A DNA stretch of 64,000 bases, from NCBI RefSeq assembly GCF_031143425.1, contig NC_090451.1, positions 664,668,575 through 664,732,574 on the forward strand, given 5' to 3'. The stretch comes from Pleurodeles waltl (lineage: Eukaryota; Chordata; Amphibia; Caudata; Salamandridae). Shown here in pieces: positions 1-13,161 of this stretch (its first letter is position 1; each line of letters opens with the position of its first letter). Position numbers and translations under genes: made by a program. The notes under the pieces are model-generated. The model did no database searches. It worked only from the letters and a program-made list of their open reading frames with translations, and was not told where the DNA came from.

Positions 1-3000
1 ATCCTGATTTATAATGAAGCACGTATTCTGGATGTTTCAATAGAGTATGACACAATATTTTAACAGCTTGTACTTATGATATTAATTGAAAAGTGACTAA
101 TTGAATGCCACTTGCAAGTTCCATCCAGTGCATTGTTTCTATCTTTATGTAGTTAAGTTGGGAAAGTTTAACTTGTTGGTATGAAAGTTTTTAGTGTTGC
201 TGTTTACCATGGGAGTGTCAGTAATTGGTATGGTTGGCGCTTTCATAGCACACAGTATGCCAATAGTATGGCAAAGCAGGGCTTAGACCCTTTACAAAAC
301 CACTGATGCTCCACAAATGACCTCGCCCTTTGCGCCGTCTTTATAGTTATTTTCCAATATCACTCTCGTTCCTAGTGAGGAGCAGATTGTAGAGAGAACG
401 TGCAGTTGTGTTTAATAATGTGTGGGTGAAGGGACTCTTCCATAATTCAATTCATAATTAACTTCAGGATCTGTCAAGGCCTATTTGATAAAGATAACAT
501 TAGAGTCCATAAAATAGGTGTCATGGCGATGACTACCAGGGGATTCCTTACAAAGCGTATATATCGCAACTTAATAATCAACGGTTTGAGGTACACAAAA
601 AAGTATGATGTCTGAACCTGCCTTAAAGTCTTGATCTCTGCACCTTAGCCCTACCTCCCTTCTGGAAACTATCACTTACAAGTGATTTTTTATATAACAC
701 AAAACCACAAATAATGAGGATTGCACATCTTCAGAAACATCTTGCAGTCAAGGTAGGATTTTCCAGCACCACAATTGTCAGCTGTGAAATTGCAAAAGCC
801 GGTGACTTTATAAGAAATATTGGAAACAGCTTGGATGATTGTTTAGCTGAGCATTACTAAGATTAAATTATATTACCTGGCTGAGAAAAGCCTCTAACCT
901 ATTCCGGGACATGAGGCACCATCAAAGATCGCGAAAGGCAACACACTCCAAATGAGGATCAAGAAAATGATTCTTCAGAAGAGAAGGCACACTTAAATAA
1001 TGGGAATAGAGTCGGTGAGTAGAATCTCCATATGAGAACAAAATGTGCAGCAAGTCTGTTTCACCACCTTAACCTCAGGCCTTCTGCAATGCAGTCATCC
1101 AGATGGCTACGGAAAATTCCAAATTGAGATGAGAAATGAGGAGTAAGAGATGACTTCTTCATGGAGTAGATGTACAGCTTTTACAGTAATCACAAAAAGT
1201 AAAAGACATAGTTTTAGAAATCTGCAACAGTGTAGGTGTCGGACTCTCCATCCCTATTTCCTTGAGTTAAAGGCAGTATATGCTAATTGTCTCAATATAT
1301 GAATCCATGCTTCACGTCTTAATAATATGTTTGTTATATTGTTTTACTGCTGAAAGGTCTCTCCGTTGGATAACCTTATTCAAAACACATCTAATAATTC
1401 TTGATTCCAAATTACACACAATTTTCATGCATGCATATGTTAATGGCCCCAAAGAATTGCAGATCATACAGTGGTCCTTCATCAGGTAGAATGTTGTTAT
1501 TGTATCCTGCAATAGCAATCAAAACATACTATGATAATCTTTTAATCAATTAAACCATATAGCTACAAGTTACAAATATTACCAATAAAGCTAATTTCCA
1601 CCTAGTGACACGGATTGGCCAATAGGCGGAAAATCTGCACGACTAAGTTTAGCAGGAATGTGTATTTCCACATTTACCTCTTTTATCTTATTTTCCTCCT
1701 CTGCCATAATATTAGTCCCAATGGAGAAACCACCCTCTACACTTCATGAAATTTGGGGCTGTGCAGTTCCCAGCCCTGAAACTGAGCTACCACCACCTTT
1801 TTTGGAAATATCTTGGCTGTGGAAAGCCCCCTTTCCAGCCCTTATCCATAAACTGGTGGATTTTACACATCTGTTTGTTCTAATGATGATACAATTCCGA
1901 AAAGTCCACTTATTAGAACTGTAATAACAATGTCTGAAAGTCAATAGCGTTGTGACTCGGGCCCATAAAATTGTGCCAACCACAGACTGACTATCTATCC
2001 ACCCACGTATTCTCAGGTGGAGAAACAAACTACAGACTTATTTTAAAAACACGCTGACACTCTATGCCATCATTTCACATAAGCATGAACTATGATTTCC
2101 CATGTTTCGGGTCAAAAAAGGAGGATGTCCAGGGGGGTCACCGGGAGAAACTATGGGTCTTGATAATCTGCGGGCCAGAAGCTGCCTTTCGCCAACGAGG
2201 CCGCGGCTGGTGGAGAAGCTGGAAGCCTGGGAGCTGTAGTAGTGCTGCAATGCAAGCAAAGGTACCTCTCTTGGGCAGGGCCAAGCCTGCCGACAAGCAA
2301 GGTCATCCTCATCCTCTCAAGTCGAGATCGCTGTAGCTGCTCCCTCTGCTTAGAGACGAAGGCGCAAGGTAGAGAAGTAGCGGCAAAGCAGAGAGAGAGT
2401 AGCAAAGGGGACACATGGACGTGGAGGATATAGAGGGAGGTTTAAAACATGGGATGTGAAAGGCAGGGTGTGCAGCAAAAGTGGAGGAGTCAAGCAGGCA
2501 AAATGGAGGAGAGGTGTAAAAGCAACAGATTTGGGGGATTGGGAGGAACTTGGACAGCGGAGGAGGCAGGGATGTGAATGGGGAGAGAGCAGAAAAAGAA
2601 CCACAATACCATGAGTGCTAAAGAAAAAAGTAGTTCCACGAGGTGGAGCTTTGGAAGGCTACAAGTCATTCAGTCAAAAGAATGGTAATGACGTTATTCT
2701 CCACGAGAGAGACAAACGCAAGAAGAGGAAGGAAAACCATCAAGTAGGAACCAAGCAAATGATATAAATAAGAAAGCTAACCAGTAGTGAACTGTGGGCT
2801 GGCACATAGCCCACTGTAAGTGCTGCTTTAAAATAATATTGGTATTCAACAACACACAGCTAAACTTCATCTGCAGGTGAGAGCTAAATAATAACTACAA
2901 TAACAGATTATGTAGTGCACTGTCTGGTCTATTTTTAAACAATATTTTTATTAATTTTTTGTTGACTTAAAACAACTTACACAATGTCCGGACTTGAAGC

Positions 3001-5485
3001 AGGAGATTATATAATTTGTTAATTAAATAGCATCTCCTGCCTGTTGGGATGGTAACATATCATGTCTGAATCTTGTCCCCTTTGCTGCTATTTCCATAAA
3101 CAGGCACAATTCATAACAGTTTAGAGGTGCAGAGCTTCCATCTATGATTACAGAAAGTGATGCAGATGGTAGAGCAATACCAGCCAACAATAGGACAAAA
3201 AGGTCTGGGTTCAGGCAACATCTGAGAGGTTACAGTGTATTTACTAGTATTAAATGGGGGGCGCTCTTGTGGTGGCAGGCCAGAGAGTCAGTATACTTAT
3301 CTAGCTTATCTTTACCTTCTACCATATTCAGTGTTGGGGTGGTAGTCATTCAGTTCAGAACTCACTGTAGTTATTATCTGCCATATTTACCCTTAGACCA
3401 GGACGTCTTGTAACTGTTGAATGTTGCTTTCATCACATCTTATCCTAAACGTTGTGCCTATGTAGGTACTGTGCTCTCATTTTCAGGCAATGGCTTCTGT
3501 ATATTTAGGTTCATACTATCAGTCTCTCAAACTTCTCCCTCGCTAGATCATGGAAGTCTGTCTTCTTTGTCTCTTTGCCGTGGGGCGTCAGTTATTGTGT
3601 CCCAAACCCTCTATGTGCTATCACTCCTGTATTCCATATATAGGATCATGCTTTCTGCCTCTCCCAGTCTACCAATTCACTTTCCATTTCTTCACATAAA
3701 GGGCTCTGGCAGACTTCTGTGCCTGAGCCATCCCCAGCTACGCCAACACAAGTCCTAGCTCAATAAATTAGATACAAATGCCCCCTCCTCCTTGGGCCTG
3801 GGACCTAGGCACTAGGCAGGGATGTGGAATTCCTATTGCCCAACACCTGAGACATATTTTTTGGGGGTCAAGGGCAACAAGTTTCATATTTATTTTGTCT
3901 TTTGGACAAGTAGGCCCAACCCCCCCCCCCCTTTGTCTGCAGTTGAGGTAATATGTGTGTTCTTATGTTAATGCTGGTTGAACTTGTATTTATGGTTCAT
4001 TAATGAAAAGTCTTTATTATTAGGGTGAGCGCTGTAAATAAACGTTTAAGGTCACATTGCACTACTGACAGTGGTTCCAGTGAAAAAAAAAAAGTGTACA
4101 TACGTTTGAAAAATGTAGCAATATGAGACTAAATATAATCCTCCCAGAATGCTCTCTGATTAGATGCAAATGTTTACAGAAACTTGTAAGCAAGAGTGAT
4201 GATTCTTTGCTTTCAAAATAAAACGTTCAGAAAAAAATTTAAGTAGAAAAAAACTTTTTGCCACTATGAAATTTTAGGTGCTACTTCTTTGAAGCATCAT
4301 TTAGTAAAATGCTAGTATTTCCAAAAATTATTCCTAATGGAAAGTAAGTGTTACCATTTTCAACAAGATTATGGAAAGCATGAAAATAAACAAGCACTGG
4401 CAAAGCCAACCGATTCAGCATTTTTTTATGAGTCTTTTGGTTTTGTCATTGTGTGTCTTGTTTTGACATGACTTTTGTAACACTTTATTGTTGTGGGAGT
4501 TGCCAGGCCCTCCCCATTGTAACAAACACTGGCAAAAAAAAGTAGACTAGGAAACCGTACTCCTAGAAAATATTTGTGAACTGTAATTTAGTGCAAGCAA
4601 ATATGCATGTGTAGATTTGCTCCTGTGAAAATCTATTGAGCGTTTACAAGTTCACTTTCCCTCTAACCTCTTTTTTTCTCAACCCTGGAAGAATTTCTAC
4701 TTCTGCCATTGTCTGGAGTAAATTTCCAACATTTCTCATTATGGGAAAAGATTAAAGAAGAGCTGTTGAAAATCCTTAAAACATGCAAGTTAGTAGGTTT
4801 GCAGACTCAAAGGCATTCTAGCCCTGGTACTGTTGCTAACTGCTTCCTGCAGCCCCAGTATGTAGATCTGCATAAAGGTGGCAAAATAAGGAAATTGCTA
4901 TGGTTGGGATTGAAATTTCAAGTATTCTAGCCCTACTATAGTAGCGGCACTGGCATAATCAGAGAGGCTATTATAAGAGCTCTTCCATAATGAGGTTGTT
5001 GCATAATGTGTTGCCGCACTATGTGCCGGACAGGTAGACTTAAGAAGCAAACTGTCCCATGGACAAGTAGATATTTTATTAAATTCAACACCCATGCAGT
5101 AAGGCATTTTTTTTTTTGTCTAAACTTGCTGCTGATGTGTTTGCAGGCTGCAAATATTTGATTGATTGATAGGACTAGTTTACAAGATTGTTGGTCTGAG
5201 CATCTTTATTTTTGATATTCTCTCAGTACATGACAGCTCTAATAAGGGAAGTCTGCAAGTGCGAACTGGTAAAACCAAAGTATTTTATCCTTTTTTCCAT
5301 GACTTGATCATGATTGGTGAGACACTTACATTCTGTTAAGACAGGAAGTGCCACATGTGTCCATATGCTGGTAGTGGATGGTCAGATGGGCTGCACGCAA
5401 CTATAGCGCTTCCTGTACTGAAGACTGCATTCTGATATTGTTGACTGTACTCTCACTGGGGTGTCTTCATTGTGTCTCCCAACAG
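1..5485. other. Intron of DAP3, repeat-poor to the eye
   Basis: No exon is recognisable. It holds an A/G-rich stretch around 2350-2600 that opens long but low-complexity frames on the minus strand, a C12 run near 3920, and a short ATTG tandem at 5157-5171 that may be the end of an L2-type LINE. Otherwise AT-rich unique-looking sequence. Confidence 0.6.
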
Positions 5486-5603
5486 GCAGGATTTGAGACG
5501 CTGGACCCTTTTGTCCCTATCCAGGTTCCAAACTACGACGAGCGGGAGTTTGAAAGTTGTTATCAGTACTACATTGAGCGCAACTGGCTTCAGCACGAGA
5601 AAG
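5486..5603 (+). CDS. DAP3: DAP3 penultimate coding exon
   Basis: Reads [13 protein letters not shown] and continues to NWLQHEK. The acceptor AACAG ends at 5485 and gives a phase-0 start. A second AG at 5488-5489 would start the exon four bases later in phase 1; both keep the downstream frame, so the choice depends on the unseen upstream exon. The donor at 5604 is GTAAGT. Confidence 0.92.
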
Positions 5604-5964
5604 GTAAGTCATGTAAATGCTATCAACACTGCCTTGCATACTGGGTCTGTGTAGCAACAACCCCTTGAAATTGTAGTGTTAGTCGTCAAAGTAGCAGTAA
5701 TAGTAGCAATAGTGGGTAACTTCTGGTACATAGGAGCTCCCCCAGGGAATAATCCTATTATGATAGTTCTACCCAGCATTAGGTTGATGCCTAGTCTGTC
5801 ATGCATAAACTGATGAGAAGTAGTCAAGATACACTGGTGGCTGTTTCATCTCATGTTTTTAACAATTCTGTGTTTCAGCTCGTACAGAAGAAGGGAAAAA
5901 AGAGCTGCAGTTCCTCAGCAACTGGAACCCGCGTGAGCTGGAGAAGATCTGTGCCTTTCTATGA
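5486..5964 (+). CDS. DAP3: DAP3 (mitochondrial ribosomal protein mS29), last two coding exons, 3' part of the gene
   Basis: The joined exons encode the C-terminal 67 residues of DAP3/mS29, a GTP-binding protein of the mitochondrial small ribosomal subunit that is also linked to apoptosis. Visible hallmarks are a [11 protein letters not shown] stretch, then FESC-x-QYY, then NWLQHEK, then a [13 protein letters not shown] block and a short hydrophobic end (ICAFL, stop). From knowledge of the family, vertebrate DAP3 is about 400 residues and ends with this arrangement. The GTP-binding P-loop domain is encoded upstream, outside the window. The intron (5604-5878) starts GTAAGT and ends TTTCAG, phase 1. 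Bases 1-5485 would be the preceding intron; no further DAP3 exon was found there. MSTO1 follows on the same strand. No canonical AATAAA was found within 1 kb of the stop; an ATTAAA lies at 7064. Confidence 0.95.
5879..5964 (+). CDS. DAP3: DAP3 terminal coding exon with stop codon
   Basis: Acceptor TGTTTCAG ends at 5878. One base from the previous exon completes GCT (Ala). The exon then encodes 27 more residues through the TEEGKKEL block and stops at TGA 5962-5964. Confidence 0.95.
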
Positions 5965-8780
5965 TGTACAAGCACCTGGAAAGCTAATCTTCAGTGATTC
6001 ATGCAGGACAGTGACATTTTCTGGTTGAGCTCCATGGTGAAGATGGACCACTTTGCTCTCTCCTGCACAGTCCTGCATTCAGAACAAGAGGAGGCCAAGA
6101 CATCGGACGAGGCAGCCTACTGGTACTTGCAGTTGTACAAACGTTCATGTTATTGGGACTCATCAGTCCAGGGCACAAGATTTACAACTGCACGTGGTGG
6201 GACCCTTTGCCTATACAGTACATTTTGTGAGCAGCTTGTGACCAGTGAAGGAATGCTTGCATTCTAAGGTGATTTTAGATTTTTTGCGGAATCTGCAATG
6301 TTTTTCTTATTTCTTCTGTATCCGTTAGGGAAGAACCAGTTAGAACTCACTGACATTTTTCTTATCTTGCCTTTCGTTGCTCTGAGATGTTCTGTCACCA
6401 GCTTCCAGTGCTATGTTAGCCTTCGTAACTCACCACTGAGAGAATGCCAGTGAGTCGCTTGAGCTGGCTAGATGTGCTTTCCAGGTCAAAGCACTGGAGA
6501 GAATGTACATATCCCAGCCCGCTTGCTAAAGGTTCGATGAGACCACTTGTCACCAAAGTCTGGAGTAGATGGTTCTTGAACACAGCCACACTGACCTAGA
6601 TATCTTAAAAAACACTGACTGCACTGGTGCTTCTCTCTACTACAACACATGCTGTTTGGTATTATCATGTTGTCAAGCATTTTGACAAATTGTCTCCAGT
6701 TGCTGTGTCTGCCCCACAAAAACTATGAACTAAATACATGCTTACACAAGACTGATGCTCAGTGTTTGGGTTTAAGTTTTTTCCATTGAAATCAGTGATG
6801 AAACTTCTATATTTACCCACAAAGCTTTAAAGGACCTAATTGCAGTATACTTTTGTTCCTTGGGTGTCTTTTCTCATACATCTTTTTCTTGACTGTCTTC
6901 AGAGTAATGCTAGAGTTACTGCACAAATATGTCCTAGAAATGTAGATGGAAATATGTCAAGCATCTTAAACATCCTGGTGAGTTTTCCTGTGTACAGTTT
7001 CATTCTTGAAAGACTGAGTGTCATGTGCGTGATTGATTACTGATATCTCTATCATGGAAGTGGATTAAATCAATATGGGGGACTCAGAATTTCTTGAGCA
7101 TTTGTACAACAGTAAGATTGGTAGGGTTTCCATCATTGCCAAGGTGTAAGTTAAAACAATAGCTACCTTGATCAGGTGAATGTATTCTCCTGTGGAAAGA
7201 AAACGACACTGATCAACATTAATTCATAACAATTGTGACTAATACACTGACATGCAGAAAGTTCTCATGAGAATCTCCATCTTGTTGTTCTGAGTGTGAT
7301 TAATTGAGCCTTACTTAAGCTTGAATTTAGTTGTTTACTAAACACATAGTATAATTGAATAATGGCTCAGATGGAGGCGATTCTGTATGTCCAGCAAGAG
7401 TACCGTGGGCTGCGATACTAACCACAGTGCATGGTTGAAGACTATAATTCTGCACAAAAATCTCTATTGTGTACAAACACAAGCATATTGTCTCTTCTTC
7501 ACTACTAAGACAGGTGTGATCACAACCACTGGACTTAGGGCTCCAGCAAGATTATCGGAGAAAGATCAAGATTGAGGATGTTACTGCCACTATTTTCACT
7601 AAAGGCTCTGTTCAGATTACTACTATTTAACACATGGCCATGTGAGAAGAAATTGGAAGCAGGACCAGTAAATTGCACATCTTAGAGGAAGGATTCCTTA
7701 CACAACCAATGGGACGATGTAGTTGGAGGAAAGACTGGGATCACATGAGGATAGTGTGATTAACAACTTGCGCTGAATACTACCATTCTTAAAAAGAAGC
7801 CACATGAGTTAGCAGAACTGAACTGAAGAGTCACTATTACATGTTTTTACATTCCAGTGGATGCAAGAGAGACATCTGCAACTATTTATGGCCATGCTCT
7901 TTGAGGATGTCTTTCTTGAATTACAATGGAACACAAATGTAATAGAACTCTTAATTCTGCCGTTTCTACTGCCTGTACATACCAGATGCTATTTTTTCCA
8001 AAATCAGTGCTAGTTATTTTACTGGCCTCTGAAGGCTGAGACTGCCTTCATGGAAGACCAAATGATGACCTTCAGATCACTGCAGATGTCAGTGACGAGC
8101 ATACACTCACAAAGCATTCTAGCCAGTACAGACATGAAGTTTTGGGATTACAATTCAGCAGGTTTGTTGCATTTATCTAAGGCTAAAACTTAATTCTAAG
8201 GAACCTCACAAATAATTTAGATCTGGAAATGAATTGCTATTTTGTTTTCTCTACAGAAAAAAAACTTAAACTACACAAACATTAGAAATTCAAAAGATAT
8301 ACTTATAAAAGTATGCACAGTGTTATCATAAATTATGTCATTTGAAATGCCATTAATCCTGTTATGAATGCTACGATTTAACCAGCTATAAGTGACTTAA
8401 TATGAAAGTTTATAGGCAGTTCATGGGGAAGGCACGAGTTTTAGTTAATTTATTCTGGCTAGCAATTTGACAACACTCTGTACAGAGGTGTGCGAGTTAT
8501 AATAGGTTTTGATCAGGCCATATATTATGAATTTAAATTCTAACTATAACTTTTGAATATCAAATGTTTGTGTAGTTTAAGTTGTTTTTAGATCGAAAAA
8601 ATTAATTAAGTTTTCCTAACTATAACTAATCTTAAATCTTTTTTTTTTTTTCATTGAATGTCTGTTTTTTTTAATTGGTTTCTAATCATATAATGTTTAT
8701 TTTGGTATTAATTAATTATATATATATATAAAATTCAGTAGTACTGCTGTACTTTCTTCATAATTTCTTGTGGACTGGCA
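5965..8780. other. DAP3 3' UTR and intergenic sequence
   Basis: The 3' UTR begins at 5965, but its end cannot be fixed: there is no AATAAA nearby, an ATTAAA lies at 7064-7069, and a distant AATAAA with a GT-rich follow-up is at about 10796. No other gene is seen. Confidence 0.5.
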
Positions 8781-8804
8781 TAGTGTCCTAGAATATAATC
8801 TCAT

Positions 8805-9180
8805 AGAGTGTTGTGGCATACAGTGGCCTGGAATGGCATGGCATAGAGAAAATGGTGTAGATTAGAGGGGTGCACAGTAGAGTAGAGTGGCGTAGGGTGC
8901 AGTGGTGCAGACTTGAGTACACTGGGTAGAGTAGACCAGCGCAGAGTAGCCTTCCACAGAGTACAGTGGTGTAGAGTGCAGTGGTATAGAGTGCAGTGAC
9001 AGAGTAGAGTGGCACACAGTATAGTAGAGTGGCATACAGTGCAGTGTCTTAGGGTAGAGTGGCGCAGAGTGCAGTGACGTAGAGTACAGGGGTGCAGAGT
9101 AGAGTACCATGGTCTACAGTGCAGTGGCATACAGTGCATTGACGCAGAGTACAGTAGTACAGAGTAGAGTGGTGCAGAAA
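8805..9180. repeat. Degenerate minisatellite, ~10-bp unit (often pairing into ~20 bp)
   Basis: About 375 bases built from variants of units such as AGAGTAGAGTGG, CAGAGTGCAGTGG and CATACAGTGCAGTGG. The spacing is mostly 10 bases with an apparent 20-base higher order. The repetitive minus-strand frames here (Leu-Tyr-Thr-Thr-like) are by-products of the repeat and not genes. Confidence 0.85.
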
Positions 9181-12100
9181 ATATTGCAGTACTTTGTAAA
9201 CTTATAAATCAGTAGAAAGAATTTCCCTACCTTTACCTGCCTCATGTCTTCCTATACGTTACAAAAACAATAATAACCTAGATTTCACATTAAAACAAGG
9301 AAAAAGTGTGTTCTAAAAATATGGCAGCCTTTTTTTTTTTATTGTAAGAGCTTTCAATAACCATTAGTATTGTTTCGTCACCACCATGTACAGTGATCAC
9401 AATATATCACTAAGTTGTTGTCCCTTATAACTTAAAAGCTACTGAACAATTTCAGATCAAATAACAAAAAAGACCCTTTCCACTATAATAATCTATTTTA
9501 ACGCTACGTCTGAATAAAAAGTCTATGGAAAATGCATATTTTGCAACCCTCACTCCCCCCCCCCTTTTTTTTCCTTTGAATTCCTTTAACTAATCACCAT
9601 GAAACTTTGTATCATCAGTTAGTGTAAAAAAGAATAGATCTGCAAAGTTTTGTGGAGATTTATCAAGCTGTGATGTTTTATATATTTCAGGAATTACTAT
9701 ATTGTTAGCTCATGGAGGAATATTTTGGCATATTACAAAAAATAATTTGAGACCAATGGGTAAGCAAAGATTATATATAATTGAATGTTTTTCAGTGTTT
9801 AGGTCTCCTCTACTAGACAGCTTTTAGGTATCTGGTTGCGAAAGACATATTGTGGACAATACCAAAACCTTCCATTTGGCTAATGCATGTCCATTGCTTA
9901 CCTTGATTGGCACTCTCATTTGATTGCTTCTTACTCAGGGGCTAGTCTTCCTCTTCTTATGATTGTCCCTCCTGTGGAGCTCAGACCCTTTCCCAATGTT
10001 TTTGATTGGCTTACTCGTACGCTTCCACTGCTGACGTTTAGAGAACTACGTTTCTTTTTCGTTTTTTCAGTACTCCATGATAGTGCAGATGTTTTCTAGC
10101 TCTCTCCCTTGTGTGCTGCTTCCCCTCTGGCAAACACCCACTCCTCAGCGGACTCTGTATTGCTCCCTATTCCACCCACAGCCTTGTCCATTCTTTGCCC
10201 ACAACCCACCTGCCGTTTTGTTCCCCTCCCTCAGCCTTCATTACTCCCTGCCTATTCCCTGTCGCTTCCTCCACCCTTTTCCCGCTGCTTCTCCTTTGTT
10301 CCACCACCCCTTGTGGACCTTTAAAAACATTTTTTAATTTGATGTTTTTGGAGGGGTCAGTAGCTGCCACTTGCTGTCGGGCTGCTCAGCATGTCCAAGA
10401 GCACTTTTGCAAATGTAAAATGTATTTTTTTTTTTTATTTACTTGTGCAAGTGGTGCCAACCTTCTTGAATTGGTAAATAACAAAACAAAATGGCACTTG
10501 GTCATTCCGTAGCTGCGCACATTCTTAATGGTATAATATGAGATTGTGTTATCAAACTTATGCGCACCTATGGAATGGGCCGTGTCATTGAGCCTATTAT
10601 GTCTTTTTTTGGTTCCCCGATGCAGCACAGCATCAGCAATTTTGTTTTTTCACAATGCTGCATAGCATCGACAAAAAACCTTGGCAAAACGAATAGGTCA
10701 CAAACGCAAAACGTATTGGCTTTGCCAAATCTTGTTTTCATGCTGTAGTCTGAAACATCTATCCCCAAAGTCCTCTGAGTATCTAATCATGTCGAATAAA
10801 GTGTTCATTCTGTGACAGTAAGATCAAGGTTCTTTACTCATTTGCACAGAGACTATTTTAGAAATGTCATTTGTAGTTCTCAACCTTTAAGACTGGTGAT
10901 TACAAAGGTTGTTAACTGTTTTCTTTATAGATGTTGCCCTTCTCCAATGAAATTTAAAAAATCAAGGATGTAGCTTTGAGATGCTGGGATTTTTTTCCTA
11001 CTGATGTAAAGAGCGCAGGTCAAAGCCGTTTATCTTTGCAGGAATGGCTCGCTAAGTAATGGAATGCTGCACAATCTCAGTATAGCTGTGAGTGATAGCG
11101 ATTCTAGGGGGTCCATTGATGGAGCACTGTCAGGAGTGATGTGTGCACCTGTGCTGGGAGAATGTTTCAAGAATGTAATCAGTACTGTTAGTAGTCGAAT
11201 GACTGTCAGACTTACACCAACATTCATGAATGAAGGAGAAATAAGTCTGAAGCTCCACAGCTTGGAAAGAGGTTCTTGGGGTGAATGGCCAACCCCTTCT
11301 GGAATCGGGGGCCAGCCTGGTCATAAATAGTCTGATTTGAGGTACCAAATGGCAGCTTTCGCAGGAACTCTGGTTGCCATTCCGTCTCTGCTGTATAATA
11401 TAAACACTGGAGATGAAAAGGAGCCCTTGGCAACCTGGGACCACAGTACTTCTGTGTGCAATGCATGGCAAGTCACTGCTGTTAGTGATACTCCCTAAGT
11501 TGGATCTCTCTTCTTTGGCCGGGACTGGGCCGTGCCACAGACTTAGTATCCAGCCATGCTCTGAGCCAGAATTGCCCCTGTTCAATCAGTGGGCACAGAG
11601 TGGGACATGCATGAAATACAGGAGTGTAAGACCCTTGCACTGCCTTACCTAATCCTGCTTCGCCTTTCCACTCTATGGCCTATACCCAGGGCCACAGGAA
11701 TTATGCAGCAGGGCAGGGCCAAATTATGTGGCAGGGTTGAGTAAATTATGCATCAAAGGCAAATTATGCAGCATAATGCAGCCCATATTATAGGATTATT
11801 ACTTCATTTTTTGTCATTGTTACACTTTCAACACTGCTTGGGCATTGGTTGCACCACATTAGAACTAGTTTAACATCCAAGTATAGACATAAGCAACAGA
11901 AAGGTGACCAGCCAACCTTTGCACAGAGCCTGGCCTTCTATTGTGCAGCAACACATGTTGATGCTTTTTTATTAACTTTTGAACTGAAGAAGAAAGAAAG
12001 AAAGAAAGAAGCTGTTTTGTTCAAATCTGCAGATTATACAGCAGATGGTGGGTTATATGTCAAATGCAGTAAATCAATAACTATGCGAAAAACGCTGCAA

Positions 12101-13161
12101 CCATACAATTACATAATTGAGGTGGCCCTGTAAACTGTACCCAAACAAGTGAGAGCCATTCGTTGGTGAAGATGTTTGTGTTGTTGTATAATGTGCTTTT
12201 TCTAATTCTACAATAGTTTGGAAAACCCAAAGCATCAGCTGTTCGGTCCCCACTTAGAACTATAATTGATGATGTGTGTCTGCTCCTTTCGATTCTACCT
12301 GAATCACGACAGCAATAGTAGAGCTTCACAGACAACTGTTGAGGGAATGATAGACTGCTGTCATTAACTGTGACACTTAAATTGGGTGTTAGCAATCATC
12401 ATTTATTCGTCAGAGCTATTGCAAACAATACTTCTGACTTGATTCTATGGTATAAAGCTATTCAAGTCGTAGCACTTTAACCCACCAATCTCTGATGTAC
12501 TATGCAAGTCTGAGGGACTACTGTGGCACTCGGAAAGTGACTTTCCCAGCATCAATTGTCTAGCATTTTTTTGCAGGAAGCTCAGCCCCTACCTTCAAAT
12601 CTGGCTGTCCGTAGGGAGTTGAGATTGTAGGACTCCCAGAAGGGAGAAGATAGATTGCAGGACTCCCAGAGGGGAGAAGATCAAATGTGTAGTAGGTCAT
12701 CAACACAATCTAGACTGTATCCAGTACTAGCACTTCTGTTTGTGCCTCAGAAAACATGCACTGAATCAAGGAGCAAGAGAGTGTCAGTAATAACACCACT
12801 AAGGGAGAAGTAAAGATATGTCCAGTGTGCCCGCTGTCAGAATCTTCTAAGCATGTTTTTCTCTTATATGCCAACTAGGCCTGCACGAATTCAAAATTGT
12901 CATTGTGATTTGTCTAATATCAAGGAATTTGAGTGACACTTGATATGGGAAATCATAAAATTATGCACCATTTGCAGTAAACATTTACCGCAAACACAAC
13001 ATTAGTGGAAAAACTGCAACCAAAACTCACTGGACCAATCGAACGTGAGTGGCTGTTTATTTTGGCACAAAATGCATCCAGCATCAAAAAATGGTGAGGA
13101 CTCATTCAACTGCAAAATATATTGCTTAATGATGAATTTGTCTTTTGCGTAATCTGCTAAC
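9181..13161. other. Intergenic sequence between DAP3 and MSTO1
   Basis: AT-rich, no gene seen. It contains C-rich low-complexity sequence at 10130-10320, an inverted pair of a CTTTGCCAA-type motif at 10670-10738, a (GAAA)n tract at about 11990-12010, an AATTATGCAGC-rich patch at 11690-11790, and a local two-unit tandem at 12624-12680. Confidence 0.5.
12624..12680 (+). repeat. Two-copy 30-bp tandem duplication
   Basis: GATTGTAGGACTCCCAGA followed by AGGGAGAAGAT is repeated once, 30 bases later, with two substitutions. Confidence 0.75.

Noticed and set aside
2350..2604. Pro/Leu/Ser-rich minus-strand frame
   Set aside because: By-product of a purine-rich tract in the DAP3 intron.
5157..5171. 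ATTG tandem as an L2 3' tail
   Set aside because: No L2-like sequence could be read upstream of it, so only mentioned as a possibility.
8788..9139. Several overlapping minus-strand frames of 75-112 codons
   Set aside because: Repetitive translations of the 10-bp minisatellite.
10111..10512. 133-codon open frame on + strand
   Set aside because: Proline/Ser/Phe-rich translation of a C/T-rich low-complexity stretch.
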